Below are positions 54,827 through 63,918 of a stretch of 64,000 bases of DNA, piece after piece. Within the stretch, counting starts at the first letter, position 1. Every line of letters starts with the position of its first letter. This stretch comes from a bacterium (GTDB taxonomy: Bacteria > Bacteroidota > Bacteroidia > Cytophagales > Cyclobacteriaceae): the NCBI GenBank assembly GCA_024743255.1, contig JANSWY010000012.1, positions 1 to 64,000 on the forward strand, given 5' to 3'. Position numbers and translations under genes: made by a program. Below the pieces are notes generated by a model. It was not told the origin of the DNA and did not search any database. It saw only the letters and a list, made by a program, of their open reading frames with translations.

Positions 54827-57715
54827 TTACGTAGTACTTAGAACAGACTTCTGTTGTTCAATGATTTGATTGACAGGAATTTGGATAGTGAACTTAGTCC
54901 CGCGACCAGGTTTACTAGATACTGATATTTTGCCTCCAAGCAACTCAACCTGGTTCTTCACGATATAAAGCCCTAATCCTCTGCCCGAGTCAGCTCCATG
55001 GAAATGCTGATACATCTTGAATAATTTATCACCAAACCTTTCCAGGTCTATTCCAGAACCATTGTCTATAATTGATATTTCATAGAAATCTTCAACTATT
55101 GCTGCCTCAATACCAATTGATAACTCACGTTCAGGGTCCTTATATTTAAGACTATTGGATATTAAATGAAACAGAATATTCGCTATGAAAGACTTATTCG
55201 ACACAATAGTGAAATTGAGTGCGAATCGTTTTGATAGGATTGGCTGATGTGTTTTTATTTCCTCTTCCAGTTCTTTTTCAATCCGTGTAATCATTTCGTC
55301 AAGCTGGATTTCTTCTATTGTGAAGTTGTCATCCTCATCCTCAGTTAACATTGCACTCAAATCCTTAATTACATGATCTAATTTGGCAGATGCTTTTACG
55401 ATTCTTTCAAAGATTTCTCCTTTTATAGACTCTGAATCGGGATGATTATAAACACGTGTTAGCCCAAGAATTTGCGCAACTGGTTCTCTTAGGTTGTGAC
55501 TAATTACATAGGCGAACTCACTTAAGTTTTGATTCTTTCTTACAAGTTTTTCAATCAACTTACTCTTTTCCCTCTCAAGTCTTTTGTTTTGGTAATTGCT
55601 ATACGCTGTACTGATAATATCAGATATCGAGCCCGCATATCTTTGATCACTAAATGTCCAGGTTCTGAGCTTCTCCGTACTGGCAAAACTAAGTACACCT
55701 AATAATTGACCATCATTATTGATTTGAACATCAAGCTGTGAGAATATATTTTTATCAATCATGTAATTCCTGAACTCCTCAGTAGTTTCATGATTCATAA
55801 CATCATCAATATTGATCGTTCTTTGATTGGATAAAGTCTTAAAGTATTCAGGGAATTCTCTTCCAGATAATGTTTGTCCTGAGGTGAAATTATTTTCACG
55901 CGCATCATACAGTAATGTACAGACTAAAACCTGCATACTGGGATCAAACTGCCAAAAGCTAGCCCTACTAACTTCCAATGTTTTAGATGCCGTTAGAAGC
56001 ACTTCTTCAAGGAATTTGTCAAATCGGAACTCTTTCAGGTTTGCTTTATGAGACAAGCTAAGCAACGATTGAATGATCATTTTTTCCTGATCCTCTTGCT
56101 CAATTTGTTCTGTTATGTCTAGGTTGGTTCCGTATAGGCGGACAAGTTCTCCGTTTTGTATTTCGGGGAAGAACTTCAAAGCTACAACACGTCTTTCTCC
56201 ATGAGAGGTAATGATTTCGATCTGTGCTTCCTGCTTTTCTTTTGTATCGTAAAGTCTCCGGATTGCCGATTTGAGATCTTCCATGGTATCTGGTGAGGTG
56301 TGCTTCTCAAATGTTTCCATACTGGGGACAACACTTCCAGGTTTAAGTCCTAATTGATGGTAGGTTTCTGCAGTCCAGTGCATTTCTTCTGTAGCCAATT
56401 CGTACTCCCAACTACCAAGGCTTGCAATAAGCTGACTTTCTGCGAGCATCTTATTAGTATTACCTAGCCTGTTGTCAAGGTTCTTATTAATTTTTTCAAT
56501 CTCATCATTCTTTCTGAGGATCAGTTTGTTGAGCTGCTCCAGCTTTTCTCTGTCTGTTCTAGACTCATGAAGTTTGCGGTAGTTTCTGAATATGTAGAAG
56601 ATCAAAACTATGATTACTGCTGAAATCGCAAGAATCACCAAAATCTGAATTCGGATTGAACGTTGGTTTTCTAGTTGTTGAGCTCGTAGGAGGCCGTTTT
56701 CAGCTTCGTGCAGATCTCTTTGTAATGAGTTTTTTATAGTTCTTATTCTACTGACAAAATTCTGACTTTCCAGACTGTCTTTAACTAAATGATACTGTTC
56801 TAAATTGGTGTTGGCTTCCTCATACCGTCCCTGAGATTTGAAAAGCTCATATTTTTTAAAATACAACGCATAAATCTGATCAAGAGCATTTGTGGAAGTA
56901 GCAATATCCAAAGCGCTATCATACTTATTCAAAGCCAGAGCATATTTTTTTTCAGCCAGATGATAATCACCAAAAGTGGTATAGGACTGAATCAACCCTC
57001 TTTTATCATTAATCTCCTTTCGAATGTTAAATGCTGACTTTTGGAGTTTCCATGCTTTCTGTTTGTTACCGTTTATAAATTCGATTTCTCCCAGTCCTGA
57101 AAATGCATAAGATTTTCCTCTGTCATATTGGTCTCTGATTGAGAAGTTCAGAGACATTTCATAATAATGCTTTGCTGAATCGTAATTCTTTAAAATCATA
57201 TAAACTTCAGCCAGATTGGATGCTAAAAGAGGAGGAACCCTGGAAGAAACCTTTTCTTCGGCTATGACCCATGATTTTCTGAGGTACGAAACTGCTGAGT
57301 CGTATTGCTGTTTCTTTTTATAGGTTTCTGCGATGTTGTTGTATAGGAACTCATAACCTTCTTCATCATTCACATTATAGGAGAGTGCCTGGAGATAGTA
57401 CTTGAGAGCATCATCATACAACCCACTGGTCCAAAACCCGCTTCCCTTGTGAATAGTTGCACGGAATACACCTTTTGTGTACCCGATAGAGTCAGACTGC
57501 CAGAGTATTGTACTAATTAGTTCAATTCCTTTTTCAGGATCCGCTTTGATGTATTCAAATGCCAGATCGTTGAGTATATCAATTCTCTCTTGGGTTACTT
57601 CTGGGCGAAGTTCAAGTTGAGTTCTGAGACTGTCAATTAACGTATTTTGAGCTTGTATTTTATAATTTGAGAATAGAATACAAACTAACCATATGTATGG
57701 TAGGTAATGCCGCAT
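54827..57715 (-). CDS. Sensor histidine kinase with TPR, PAS and GAF domains
   Basis: 962 residues. Signal peptide (1-22), then about seven TPR units in the periplasm (about 30-310), one membrane helix (about 352-374, IQILVILAISAVIIVLIFYI), a coiled coil, a PAS/PAC region (about 425-545, ASLGSWEYELATEEMHW ... LYGTNLDITEQI), a GAF domain (about 550-700) and the kinase core. H-box: EFAYVISHNLREPVAQIL with His; N-box FHLISNSLKY, G1 IDNGSGIDL, G2 GRGLGLYIVK. It senses a periplasmic cue and phosphorylates a response regulator, presumably the convergent CheY-like protein. Confidence 0.92.
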   Translation of the reverse strand: MRHYLPYIWLVCILFSNYKIQAQNTLIDSLRTQLELRPEVTQERIDILNDLAFEYIKADPEKGIELISTILWQSDSIGYTKGVFRATIHKGSGFWTSGLYDDALKYYLQALSYNVNDEEGYEFLYNNIAETYKKKQQYDSAVSYLRKSWVIAEEKVSSRVPPLLASNLAEVYMILKNYDSAKHYYEMSLNFSIRDQYDRGKSYAFSGLGEIEFINGNKQKAWKLQKSAFNIRKEINDKRGLIQSYTTFGDYHLAEKKYALALNKYDSALDIATSTNALDQIYALYFKKYELFKSQGRYEEANTNLEQYHLVKDSLESQNFVSRIRTIKNSLQRDLHEAENGLLRAQQLENQRSIRIQILVILAISAVIIVLIFYIFRNYRKLHESRTDREKLEQLNKLILRKNDEIEKINKNLDNRLGNTNKMLAESQLIASLGSWEYELATEEMHWTAETYHQLGLKPGSVVPSMETFEKHTSPDTMEDLKSAIRRLYDTKEKQEAQIEIITSHGERRVVALKFFPEIQNGELVRLYGTNLDITEQIEQEDQEKMIIQSLLSLSHKANLKEFRFDKFLEEVLLTASKTLEVSRASFWQFDPSMQVLVCTLLYDARENNFTSGQTLSGREFPEYFKTLSNQRTINIDDVMNHETTEEFRNYMIDKNIFSQLDVQINNDGQLLGVLSFASTEKLRTWTFSDQRYAGSISDIISTAYSNYQNKRLEREKSKLIEKLVRKNQNLSEFAYVISHNLREPVAQILGLTRVYNHPDSESIKGEIFERIVKASAKLDHVIKDLSAMLTEDEDDNFTIEEIQLDEMITRIEKELEEEIKTHQPILSKRFALNFTIVSNKSFIANILFHLISNSLKYKDPERELSIGIEAAIVEDFYEISIIDNGSGIDLERFGDKLFKMYQHFHGADSGRGLGLYIVKNQVELLGGKISVSSKPGRGTKFTIQIPVNQIIEQQKSVLSTT

Positions 57716-57732
57716 GCTTAAATTTGGTGATA

Positions 57733-57748
57733 TTAGGATATCCTAATT
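57733..57748. promoter_or_regulatory. 16-bp perfect palindrome upstream of the histidine kinase
   Basis: ATTAGGATATCCTAAT, perfect two-fold symmetry, 18 bases before the kinase ATG and 26 bases from the end of the upstream GNAT gene. Typical of a dimeric repressor site; no T-run, so not a terminator. Confidence 0.45.
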
Positions 57749-57774
57749 CTTACAATTTAATGAAAAGCTATAAA

Positions 57775-58260
57775 TCACAATGAATATTTCATCTGAAACC
57801 ATGAAAATCCACCATGTGAAGATTTGGATTTACCTTGATTGATGAAGCCGTATTTTTCGTAATATGGAGTCATTTCTTCTTTACACAGAAGTAATATTCC
57901 CTTTTTGTGATTGAACCTTGACCTCAGTTCATCCAGGAGAGCAAATGCAATTCCTTTCTTTCTATGATTTGGTGAAACTGCAAGCCCAAACACCACCATA
58001 TAGTGACCATCGGGATCATGTCCAATAAGTGATTTTAACTCTTCTTCTGAGATATCCTCCTCAATTACACAACCGCAATTGAGAATACCAAGGATTCCCT
58101 GGTCACTTTCAGCTACCAGGAAACCCTCAGCAAATTCATTGATTCGTTTTTTAATATTTTCAGGAGATGCTGCTTCGGATGGAAGGAAGCATTGGTTCTC
58201 AATACTGATGATTGAGTCCAGATCTCCAATGTTGGCATTTCTAATATTCAATGGTGTCAT
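57775..58260 (-). CDS. GNAT-family N-acetyltransferase
   Basis: 161 residues. GNAT fold with the acetyl-CoA loop in VFGLAVSPNHRKKGIAFALL (V-x-P-x-x-R-x-x-G-x-A) and the C-terminal MTPYYEKYGFINQGKSKSSH. It acetylates an amine or amino acid of unknown identity. Its start overlaps the stop of the sugar porter (ATGA), so it may modify a sugar or an intracellular metabolite handled by that operon. Confidence 0.9.
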   Translation of the reverse strand: MTPLNIRNANIGDLDSIISIENQCFLPSEAASPENIKKRINEFAEGFLVAESDQGILGILNCGCVIEEDISEEELKSLIGHDPDGHYMVVFGLAVSPNHRKKGIAFALLDELRSRFNHKKGILLLCKEEMTPYYEKYGFINQGKSKSSHGGFSWFQMKYSL

Positions 58261-59660
58261 TCAATATTGCCGTACTTTTCTGCCCACAACCCATCAATTT
58301 CTTCCAACGACTTCCCTTTCGTTTCAAACAAGTACTTCTTGGCAAAAATCAATAAAAGCACCATGAAAGACATGAATATCACATAAGGAAGTGTTTTGTT
58401 CCATACAGGCCCATTATTTGTCTGACTTTCAGCGATGACGGGAAATGCAAAAGTCACCAGCCCATTTGTAGCCCATTGAGCAGCAACAGCAACCGACATT
58501 GCAACATTTCGGATTTTGTTCGGAAACATTTCTGATAGCATAACCCAGGTGATCGGTCCAAGAGACATTGCGAAAGACCCAATGAAGATAAGGATTCCAA
58601 TTAGAGAGAGTATCCCAACAAAGTCAAAATATAAGGTTATTGAAAGCAATAAGAAACCAGCGATCATGCCAGCTGTTCCAATAAGTAATAATGGCTTTCG
58701 TCCCAATTTATCAACTGCCCACATTGCTACGAATGTGAATGCGAAATTCACTGCCGCAAGCATCACGGATTGTTTTAAAACATCCTCTTGGTTGTAGCCT
58801 AACGCTTTTTCAAAAATATCTGCACCGTAATATAGCACCGCATTTATACCTGTAAACTGTTGCATCATCGATAGAACAGTCCCAATTATGATAATCGGTA
58901 AAACAGCCTTCTGCAGGTAGTTGATTTTAGTAACTGCTTGGTGAGATTCGTTTTCCAGTGATTCTTTAATTTCAGTGAATTCCTTTTCCGCTTCGTCCAG
59001 GTCATGAATTTTCTTTAGAACCTCACGAGCCTCATCCTCTCTTCCTTTCATTATTAGCCATCTAGGGCTCTTTGGAATGATAAAAGCAAGGCCCAGGAAT
59101 AAGAAACAAGGAATCAACTCGGACCAAAACATGTACCTCCAGCCAAAGGCAACATTTTCTTCTTCGGTGTAAGTATTTTGGATTGCGTAAGTCACAAGGA
59201 AAACCACAAAGAAGCCAATTACAATGGCAAGTTGATAGAAAGAAACTAAAACTCCTCTTTTCTTCGCGGGAGCTATTTCCGCGATATAGATAGGAGCTGC
59301 CATTGAAGCAAGTCCAATACCGATTCCTCCAATAATTCTATACACAATTAACCAAGGAATAGAAGAAGGCAGAATACTTGGTAGTCCGGAACCCCATGCT
59401 GAAACCGTAAATAAAATTGCAGCTATAATTAAACTATTCTTTCGGCCATAAGAATTTGTGATTTTCCCAGAGGATAAGGCACCTGCAAAACAGCCTGCAA
59501 GAGCACTACTTACTACGGCTCCCTTCCAAAAGGAATCTAACTCAAAAGATTTGCTCAAATAAAATTGTGCTCCATTAATTACTCCAGTATCATAACCAAA
59601 TAGTAAACCACCAAGTGCAGCCACACTCGTGATTAAAATTAAAAATCCGTTTTTTGACAT
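58257..59660 (-). CDS. Sugar porter (MFS), XylE-like
   Basis: 467 residues with 12 helices. The sugar-porter signatures are visible: GGLLFGYDTGVINGAQ, GRKNSLIIA after helix 2, PKSPRWLIMKG after helix 6, QQFTGINAVLYYG in helix 7, DKLGRKPLLLIG after helix 8, and FETKGKSLEEID at the end. It imports glucose, xylose or another hexose/pentose by proton symport. First gene of an operon with the GNAT gene. Confidence 0.94.
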   Translation of the reverse strand: MSKNGFLILITSVAALGGLLFGYDTGVINGAQFYLSKSFELDSFWKGAVVSSALAGCFAGALSSGKITNSYGRKNSLIIAAILFTVSAWGSGLPSILPSSIPWLIVYRIIGGIGIGLASMAAPIYIAEIAPAKKRGVLVSFYQLAIVIGFFVVFLVTYAIQNTYTEEENVAFGWRYMFWSELIPCFLFLGLAFIIPKSPRWLIMKGREDEAREVLKKIHDLDEAEKEFTEIKESLENESHQAVTKINYLQKAVLPIIIIGTVLSMMQQFTGINAVLYYGADIFEKALGYNQEDVLKQSVMLAAVNFAFTFVAMWAVDKLGRKPLLLIGTAGMIAGFLLLSITLYFDFVGILSLIGILIFIGSFAMSLGPITWVMLSEMFPNKIRNVAMSVAVAAQWATNGLVTFAFPVIAESQTNNGPVWNKTLPYVIFMSFMVLLLIFAKKYLFETKGKSLEEIDGLWAEKYGNIE

Positions 59661-59806
59661 TTAAAGATTGTTTAAGTAATGCTACCCCTAGCTTTTCTTT
59701 TAATTGTGCGCTCAATATAATGAAACTGAGATTAATGCTCACTGGTAAATGATTCAAAACGGACTTAATGTTGCCACATATGTCATTGCATTCTTCTAAT
59801 CATTCT

Positions 59807-59839
59807 TTGAAGTAGTTATTGGCAATATTTGTAGATTTG
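59807..59839 (+). promoter_or_regulatory. Promoter of the MBL-rhodanese gene
   Basis: TTG (59807-59809), 22 bases, TAGATTTG (59832-59839), exact TAnnTTTG. It lies within a TTG-started longer reading of the gene and therefore supports the ATG at 59870 as the true start. Confidence 0.6.
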
Positions 59840-59869
59840 CTTGTCAAACATAAATCCAATATTGAAAGT

Positions 59870-61276
59870 ATGAAGGTAGAACAGATCTATACCGGCTGCC
59901 TGGCACAGGGAGCATATTACATCGAAAGTGCAGGTGAAGCAGCGATCATTGATCCGTTAAGAGAATCTCAATCTTATATCAACAAGGCGGAGAAAGAGGG
60001 CGCAAAGATTAAGTACATATTTGAGACTCACTTTCATGCGGATTTCGTATCTGGACATGTTGATTTAAGCTCCAAAACAGGTGCCAAGATTGTTTACGGA
60101 CCGGGAGCTAAGGCGGATTTTGAGTTTCATGAAGCGAAAGATGGCGAGTGGTTTGAAATTGGGGAAGTTAAAATAAAAGCACTTCATACTCCCGGACATA
60201 CTTTAGAAAGCACAACCTATTTATTGGTGGACGAAGCTGGAAAGGAACATGCAATTTTCAGTGGAGACACTTTGTTTATCGGAGATGTAGGAAGACCAGA
60301 TCTTGCCCAAAAAGGTGATATGACTCAGGATGATTTGGCTGCCATGCTTTATGATAGTTTAAGAAACCAGATTATGCCACTGTCAGATGATATTATTGTA
60401 TATCCAGCACATGGTGCAGGATCTGCATGTGGTAAGAACATGAGTAAAGAAACTTCGGATCTTTTAGGCAATCAAAAGAAAAGTAACTACGCCCTTAGAG
60501 CTGATATGACCAAAGAAGAGTTTGTCAAAGAAGTAACTGATGGATTATTACCTCCGCCACAATACTTTGCACAAAACGTTGCAATGAACAAATCCGAAAC
60601 TGCAGGATTGGATCAAATACTGGAGAAAGGTAATGTTCCCTTGGATATTGCAACTTTTGAAGCTTACGCCAATCATGAAGGAGCATTAGTACTTGATACA
60701 CGACCGCAATCAGATTTCATAAAGGGTCATATTCCTAATTCAATCTTTATTGGAATCAATGGGAATTTCGCGCCTTGGGTTGGAGCATTGGTGACTGACC
60801 TTCAGCAGGAAATAGTTTTTATAGCGCCGGAAGGAAAGGAAGAGGAAGTTGTTACAAGACTGTCAAGAGTCGGCTATGACAATACTCTCGGATACCTTGA
60901 AGGAGGGTTTGAAGCCTGGAAATCTGCTGGTAAGGATGTTGCCGATATGGTTTCAATTTCTGCAGATCAGTTTGAAGAGGAAATGAAAAATAAGGAATTG
61001 AATATCCTTGATGTGAGAAAGCCAGGAGAGTTTGAGGCGGAACATATAAAAGACGCTGACACATTCCCACTTGACTTCATAAATGACAACATGCATCAAT
61101 TGGAACACGGAAAGGAATATCATGTTCACTGCTTGGGTGGCTACAGATCGGTAATTGCGGCATCAATTCTCAAATCCAGAGGATATCATGATGTAATTGA
61201 CATTGCCGGAGGATGGAACGCCATCAAGAAAACAAGTATTCCTACTACAGAATTTGTTTGTCCTTCTGAAGGATAA
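59870..61276 (+). CDS. Metallo-beta-lactamase-fold protein with two rhodanese domains (persulfide dioxygenase-like)
   Basis: 468 residues. The MBL domain (1-235) has the metal site ETHFHADFVSGHVDL (H-x-H-x-D but Phe where binuclear enzymes have the next His), LHTPGHTLEST and FSGDTLFIGDVGRPD, as in iron-dependent persulfide dioxygenases of the ETHE1/CstB group. The first rhodanese domain (about 265-360) lacks the Cys (FIAPEGKE); the second (about 370-465) keeps it (HCLGGYRS). Expected role: oxidise glutathione- or other persulfides to sulfite, with sulfur handed on by the active rhodanese. Abuts the convergent DUF350 gene with no spacer. Confidence 0.92.
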   Translation: MKVEQIYTGCLAQGAYYIESAGEAAIIDPLRESQSYINKAEKEGAKIKYIFETHFHADFVSGHVDLSSKTGAKIVYGPGAKADFEFHEAKDGEWFEIGEVKIKALHTPGHTLESTTYLLVDEAGKEHAIFSGDTLFIGDVGRPDLAQKGDMTQDDLAAMLYDSLRNQIMPLSDDIIVYPAHGAGSACGKNMSKETSDLLGNQKKSNYALRADMTKEEFVKEVTDGLLPPPQYFAQNVAMNKSETAGLDQILEKGNVPLDIATFEAYANHEGALVLDTRPQSDFIKGHIPNSIFIGINGNFAPWVGALVTDLQQEIVFIAPEGKEEEVVTRLSRVGYDNTLGYLEGGFEAWKSAGKDVADMVSISADQFEEEMKNKELNILDVRKPGEFEAEHIKDADTFPLDFINDNMHQLEHGKEYHVHCLGGYRSVIAASILKSRGYHDVIDIAGGWNAIKKTSIPTTEFVCPSEG

Positions 61277-61792
61277 CTATTTTGGAGGCAGGGTTGGGTA
61301 AGGAATAATAGACTCTATTAATAGCTCAACCCCGCTTTTAGTGAGTAGTGTTAAGGTGATCACAATACTGCTCACAATTATTGCTACTCCCAGATTATTC
61401 TTCTTCATCTCCTCAAACTCATCTATTGGAGTAAGCTTAGAATATAAAATTGCAGATAGTAGACCTATGGACATTGCTGCTACATAAGCGATTGCGATGT
61501 ATGTCGCTCCTTGTAAAATGAACTTTAATGTTAACATAAAGGTCCCTGAAGTTTCAGGGTCTAAAAGTCGAAATGAAGAGGAGAGAGGCTGAAGTACGCC
61601 ACTAACCATGTAGCCTGTAGAAAAAATTATGGCTGCAGTGAATATGCTATAAGCGAGATTTTCTTCCTGAATATCATAATATTTTCTTCCGACAAATTGC
61701 AGGATCTTATAGGTAAGGGAGAGTATGAATACTCCAATTGTAATGGCCGAAACTATTTCAACCAATCCTAATATTGCTACATTTAAATTCAT
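61277..61792 (-). CDS. DUF350-like membrane protein
   Basis: 171 residues from the ATG at 61792, which overlaps the upstream stop (ATGA). Four hydrophobic helices: about 5-28, 43-64, 82-105 and 130-150, with the LAYSIFTAAIIFSTGYMVSG helix typical of DUF350. The family has no established reaction; it occurs in envelope-stress or polyamine-linked gene sets. Co-transcribed with the transglutaminase-like gene, so they may act together at the inner membrane. Confidence 0.8.
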   Translation of the reverse strand: MNLNVAILGLVEIVSAITIGVFILSLTYKILQFVGRKYYDIQEENLAYSIFTAAIIFSTGYMVSGVLQPLSSSFRLLDPETSGTFMLTLKFILQGATYIAIAYVAAMSIGLLSAILYSKLTPIDEFEEMKKNNLGVAIIVSSIVITLTLLTKSGVELLIESIIPYPTLPPK

Positions 61793-62601
61793 TGTACTAA
61801 AGCTACTTTCCAATAATTGACATTCTTATAACTTGGTGGCAAAAGCCCTAAGCTCCACCCTCTGGCAGTTGTTTCCCAGAAATAATACCTTTTACCTTTA
61901 TGTGTTAAGTAATCTCCTGAAGTTGGTAAGTTCAGTGCTAACATAGCATGTAAATAATTTTCGCTGATAACAACCATCGAATCATAACCCAGGTAAGACA
62001 ACATGCTGAATAACAATACTGCCCTTGTGTCGCAATCACCGCTTAAAGTGTGGATAAATTCGTAGGGACTCAAAATTCCATATTTAGCATTGCCATAACA
62101 GGGTTTTGATTCGTTTGCGCAAGCATCTACTTTGATGTAGTTATATGGAATATCCTGGACAAAAGCGACCACCAACTCAGCAGTCTCCAATTCATTCAAA
62201 TTCTTATTTAGAGCAATTTGGTTCAATGAATCAGCAAGAAATTGTACTAGCTGATAGTCGTTTTTAACCAGTTCGCCATAGAGGCTTCCCCAGTATTCTT
62301 CATAAGCCCTTCCGCGAGCTGTAAACCCATTTCTTAACCTTTCCTGATTTTTCCGTTGTGATTCAGAAGAGTAGTAATCTGTACAGACGCTCTTGAATTT
62401 CGCCAGCATTTGCCATGTTCTAAAGTGATGCTGATCCAATGATGAAGAGTCGATTTCGGTGTATTCCTGGCAATTGTCTGAAGTTGATGTTTGGAATATC
62501 TCAACATTATCATTCAAGGATTGATTGATAAGCTGAAACATAATCCATAAGAAGATGATCGAGATGAGCAAAAATCTAAAAACTGCCTTTACTTTCTTCA
62601 A
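61789..62601 (-). CDS. Transglutaminase-like exported protein
   Basis: 270 residues, TTG start, with an N-terminal membrane anchor (KAVFRFLLISIIFLWIMFQL). The C-terminal half has a papain-like transglutaminase core: Cys in SGDCDTRAVLLFSMLSYLGY, His in NYLHAMLALN, and a Glu in FWETTARGW where the usual acidic residue stands. It should act in the periplasm as a protease or acyl-transferase on proteins or peptidoglycan. Promoter candidate at 62628-62656; next gene is the DUF350 protein. Confidence 0.82.
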   Translation of the reverse strand: MKKVKAVFRFLLISIIFLWIMFQLINQSLNDNVEIFQTSTSDNCQEYTEIDSSSLDQHHFRTWQMLAKFKSVCTDYYSSESQRKNQERLRNGFTARGRAYEEYWGSLYGELVKNDYQLVQFLADSLNQIALNKNLNELETAELVVAFVQDIPYNYIKVDACANESKPCYGNAKYGILSPYEFIHTLSGDCDTRAVLLFSMLSYLGYDSMVVISENYLHAMLALNLPTSGDYLTHKGKRYYFWETTARGWSLGLLPPSYKNVNYWKVALVQ

Positions 62602-62627
62602 GCGATTTGAATTAAAGATTAGTGGAT

Positions 62628-62656
62628 TAAAACTATCAATTATTTAATTAATTCAA
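62628..62656 (-). promoter_or_regulatory. Promoter of the transglutaminase/DUF350 operon
   Basis: On the minus strand: TTG (62654-62656), 18 bases, TAGTTTTA (62628-62635), one change from TAnnTTTG. The TTG start codon is 27 bases downstream. Confidence 0.5.
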
Positions 62657-62703
62657 ACATAAGTTCATTCTATCCGTGAGATATTGCAATTAAATTGTCC
62701 CAT

Positions 62704-63270
62704 ATGAATCCAATTACTACTTTTCAAACCTGGTTAAAGGAAGAGTCTGAAATATCAAGTCACAGAATTCCTACTGCTTGTTGCTTTTCGACAATAGGTC
62801 TTGATGGATTTCCTAATGCAAGGTTTGTTTCATTTAAGGATGTTGTTGATCAAAAGTTTGTACTTACCGGACCAGTTAGTTCAAGAAAAGGTCAGGAGTT
62901 GCAAAAGAACCCAAAGGCTGCAATTACCTTTTGGTGGCCCAACATAGAAAAACAGGTAAGGGTTCAAGGTACAGTTGTTTTACTCAGTGAAGAATTAGCA
63001 GATCAATATTTTGAAGAAAGAAACCGGCCATCTAAGATTATTTCGATGATTAGCGACCAGGGCAGTCCCATTGATTCAATTGAAGGATTAACTCAAACTT
63101 TGAATGATTTTGATGGTGATGTCACTCCAGGCCGACCTGAAACATGGGGCGGATTTGTAATTGATCCGGTTAGAATAGAATTACTAGAGTTTCAGGAAAG
63201 CCGACTTCACTTCAGGAGATTATTCACTAAAAGTTCTGAAGGTTGGAATATGTCGATACTTCAGCCCTAA
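62704..63270 (+). CDS. pdxH: Pyridoxamine 5'-phosphate oxidase
   Basis: 188 residues from the ATG at 62704. FMN-binding split barrel: NARFVSFKDVVDQKFVLTGP, SSRKGQELQKNPKAAITFWW, QVRVQGTVVLLSEELADQYF, RPSKIISMISDQGSPI and the C-terminal RLHFRRLF (His/Arg substrate contacts). It is shorter than E. coli PdxH (218), mainly at the N-terminus. It oxidises pyridoxine or pyridoxamine 5'-phosphate to pyridoxal phosphate. The thiamine and PLP genes in this window are not physically linked. Confidence 0.9.
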   Translation: MNPITTFQTWLKEESEISSHRIPTACCFSTIGLDGFPNARFVSFKDVVDQKFVLTGPVSSRKGQELQKNPKAAITFWWPNIEKQVRVQGTVVLLSEELADQYFEERNRPSKIISMISDQGSPIDSIEGLTQTLNDFDGDVTPGRPETWGGFVIDPVRIELLEFQESRLHFRRLFTKSSEGWNMSILQP

Positions 63271-63367
63271 TGGTAAATGTGATTAGAAGTCATATCGCAT
63301 AATGATTGTTGTCAATTTAATTGGCACTTGATCTACATAGCTTAGTTGTAACAAATAATTTAAAGTT

Positions 63368-63793
63368 ATGTCACAATTAATAGCAACAACCCAGGTTGGT
63401 GAGGTAATGACTAAAGAAGTGATTACAGCCAACGAAAACGATACATTAAATCGACTTGTTCACCTTTTCAAAAAACATCACATCAGGCACATACCTATTG
63501 TAAATCAGGATGAAGTGGTTGGGATAGTCAGTAGAACTGATATTAACAGATTAACGTTTGGTGCTTTATTCAATGAAGAAAGTACGGACGATGCAATTCT
63601 TAAAATGCTTACTATACCTCAGGTTATGAGCGCAAGACCTAAAACTGTTTCTACCCAGGAATCAATTTTTGATGTGGCAGACATTTTTACAGAGAATGAT
63701 TTTCACGCAATTCCTGTGGTGGAAGATCAGAAGATAGTAGGAATAGTAACAACTACAGATGTTATCAAATATTTCAGATCACAAGTGAATTAA
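63368..63793 (+). CDS. CBS-domain protein
   Basis: 141 residues with a pair of CBS domains: VGEVMTKEVITANENDTLNR ... RHIPIVNQDEVVGIVSRTD and VMSARPKTVSTQESIFDVAD ... HAIPVVEDQKIVGIVTTTD. CBS pairs bind adenosine nucleotides and regulate a partner protein. No other domain is attached. It stands alone upstream of the truncated gene. Confidence 0.92.
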   Translation: MSQLIATTQVGEVMTKEVITANENDTLNRLVHLFKKHHIRHIPIVNQDEVVGIVSRTDINRLTFGALFNEESTDDAILKMLTIPQVMSARPKTVSTQESIFDVADIFTENDFHAIPVVEDQKIVGIVTTTDVIKYFRSQVN

Positions 63794-63847
63794 ACAGTTA
63801 TATGTAATTAATTAAGCAAAGCTAATTAAAATCATGTTTAAATGCAT

Positions 63848-63863
63848 TTGCAAACGTTTGTAA
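63848..63863. promoter_or_regulatory. LacI-type palindrome overlapping the -33 element
   Basis: TTGCAAACGTTTGTAA, with a perfect CAAACGTTTG core (63851-63860) and one mismatched pair outside it. AAACGTTT cores are typical operators of LacI-family repressors. It overlaps the -33 element, which fits repression. Confidence 0.5.
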
Positions 63864-63877
63864 TGAAAATAGTTTTG
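63848..63877 (+). promoter_or_regulatory. Consensus promoter before the truncated gene
   Basis: TTG (63848-63850), 19 bases, TAGTTTTG (63870-63877), an exact match to the Bacteroidota consensus. The predicted start near 63884 gives a leader of about 35 bases before the ATG at 63919. Confidence 0.7.
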
Positions 63878-63918
63878 ACTAAATTATAGTAACTTTTTAG
63901 ACTTTAACCATACTCATT

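Noticed and set aside
59819-59869. TTG start for the MBL-rhodanese protein
   Set aside because: The extension contains the promoter -7 element and no conserved residues.
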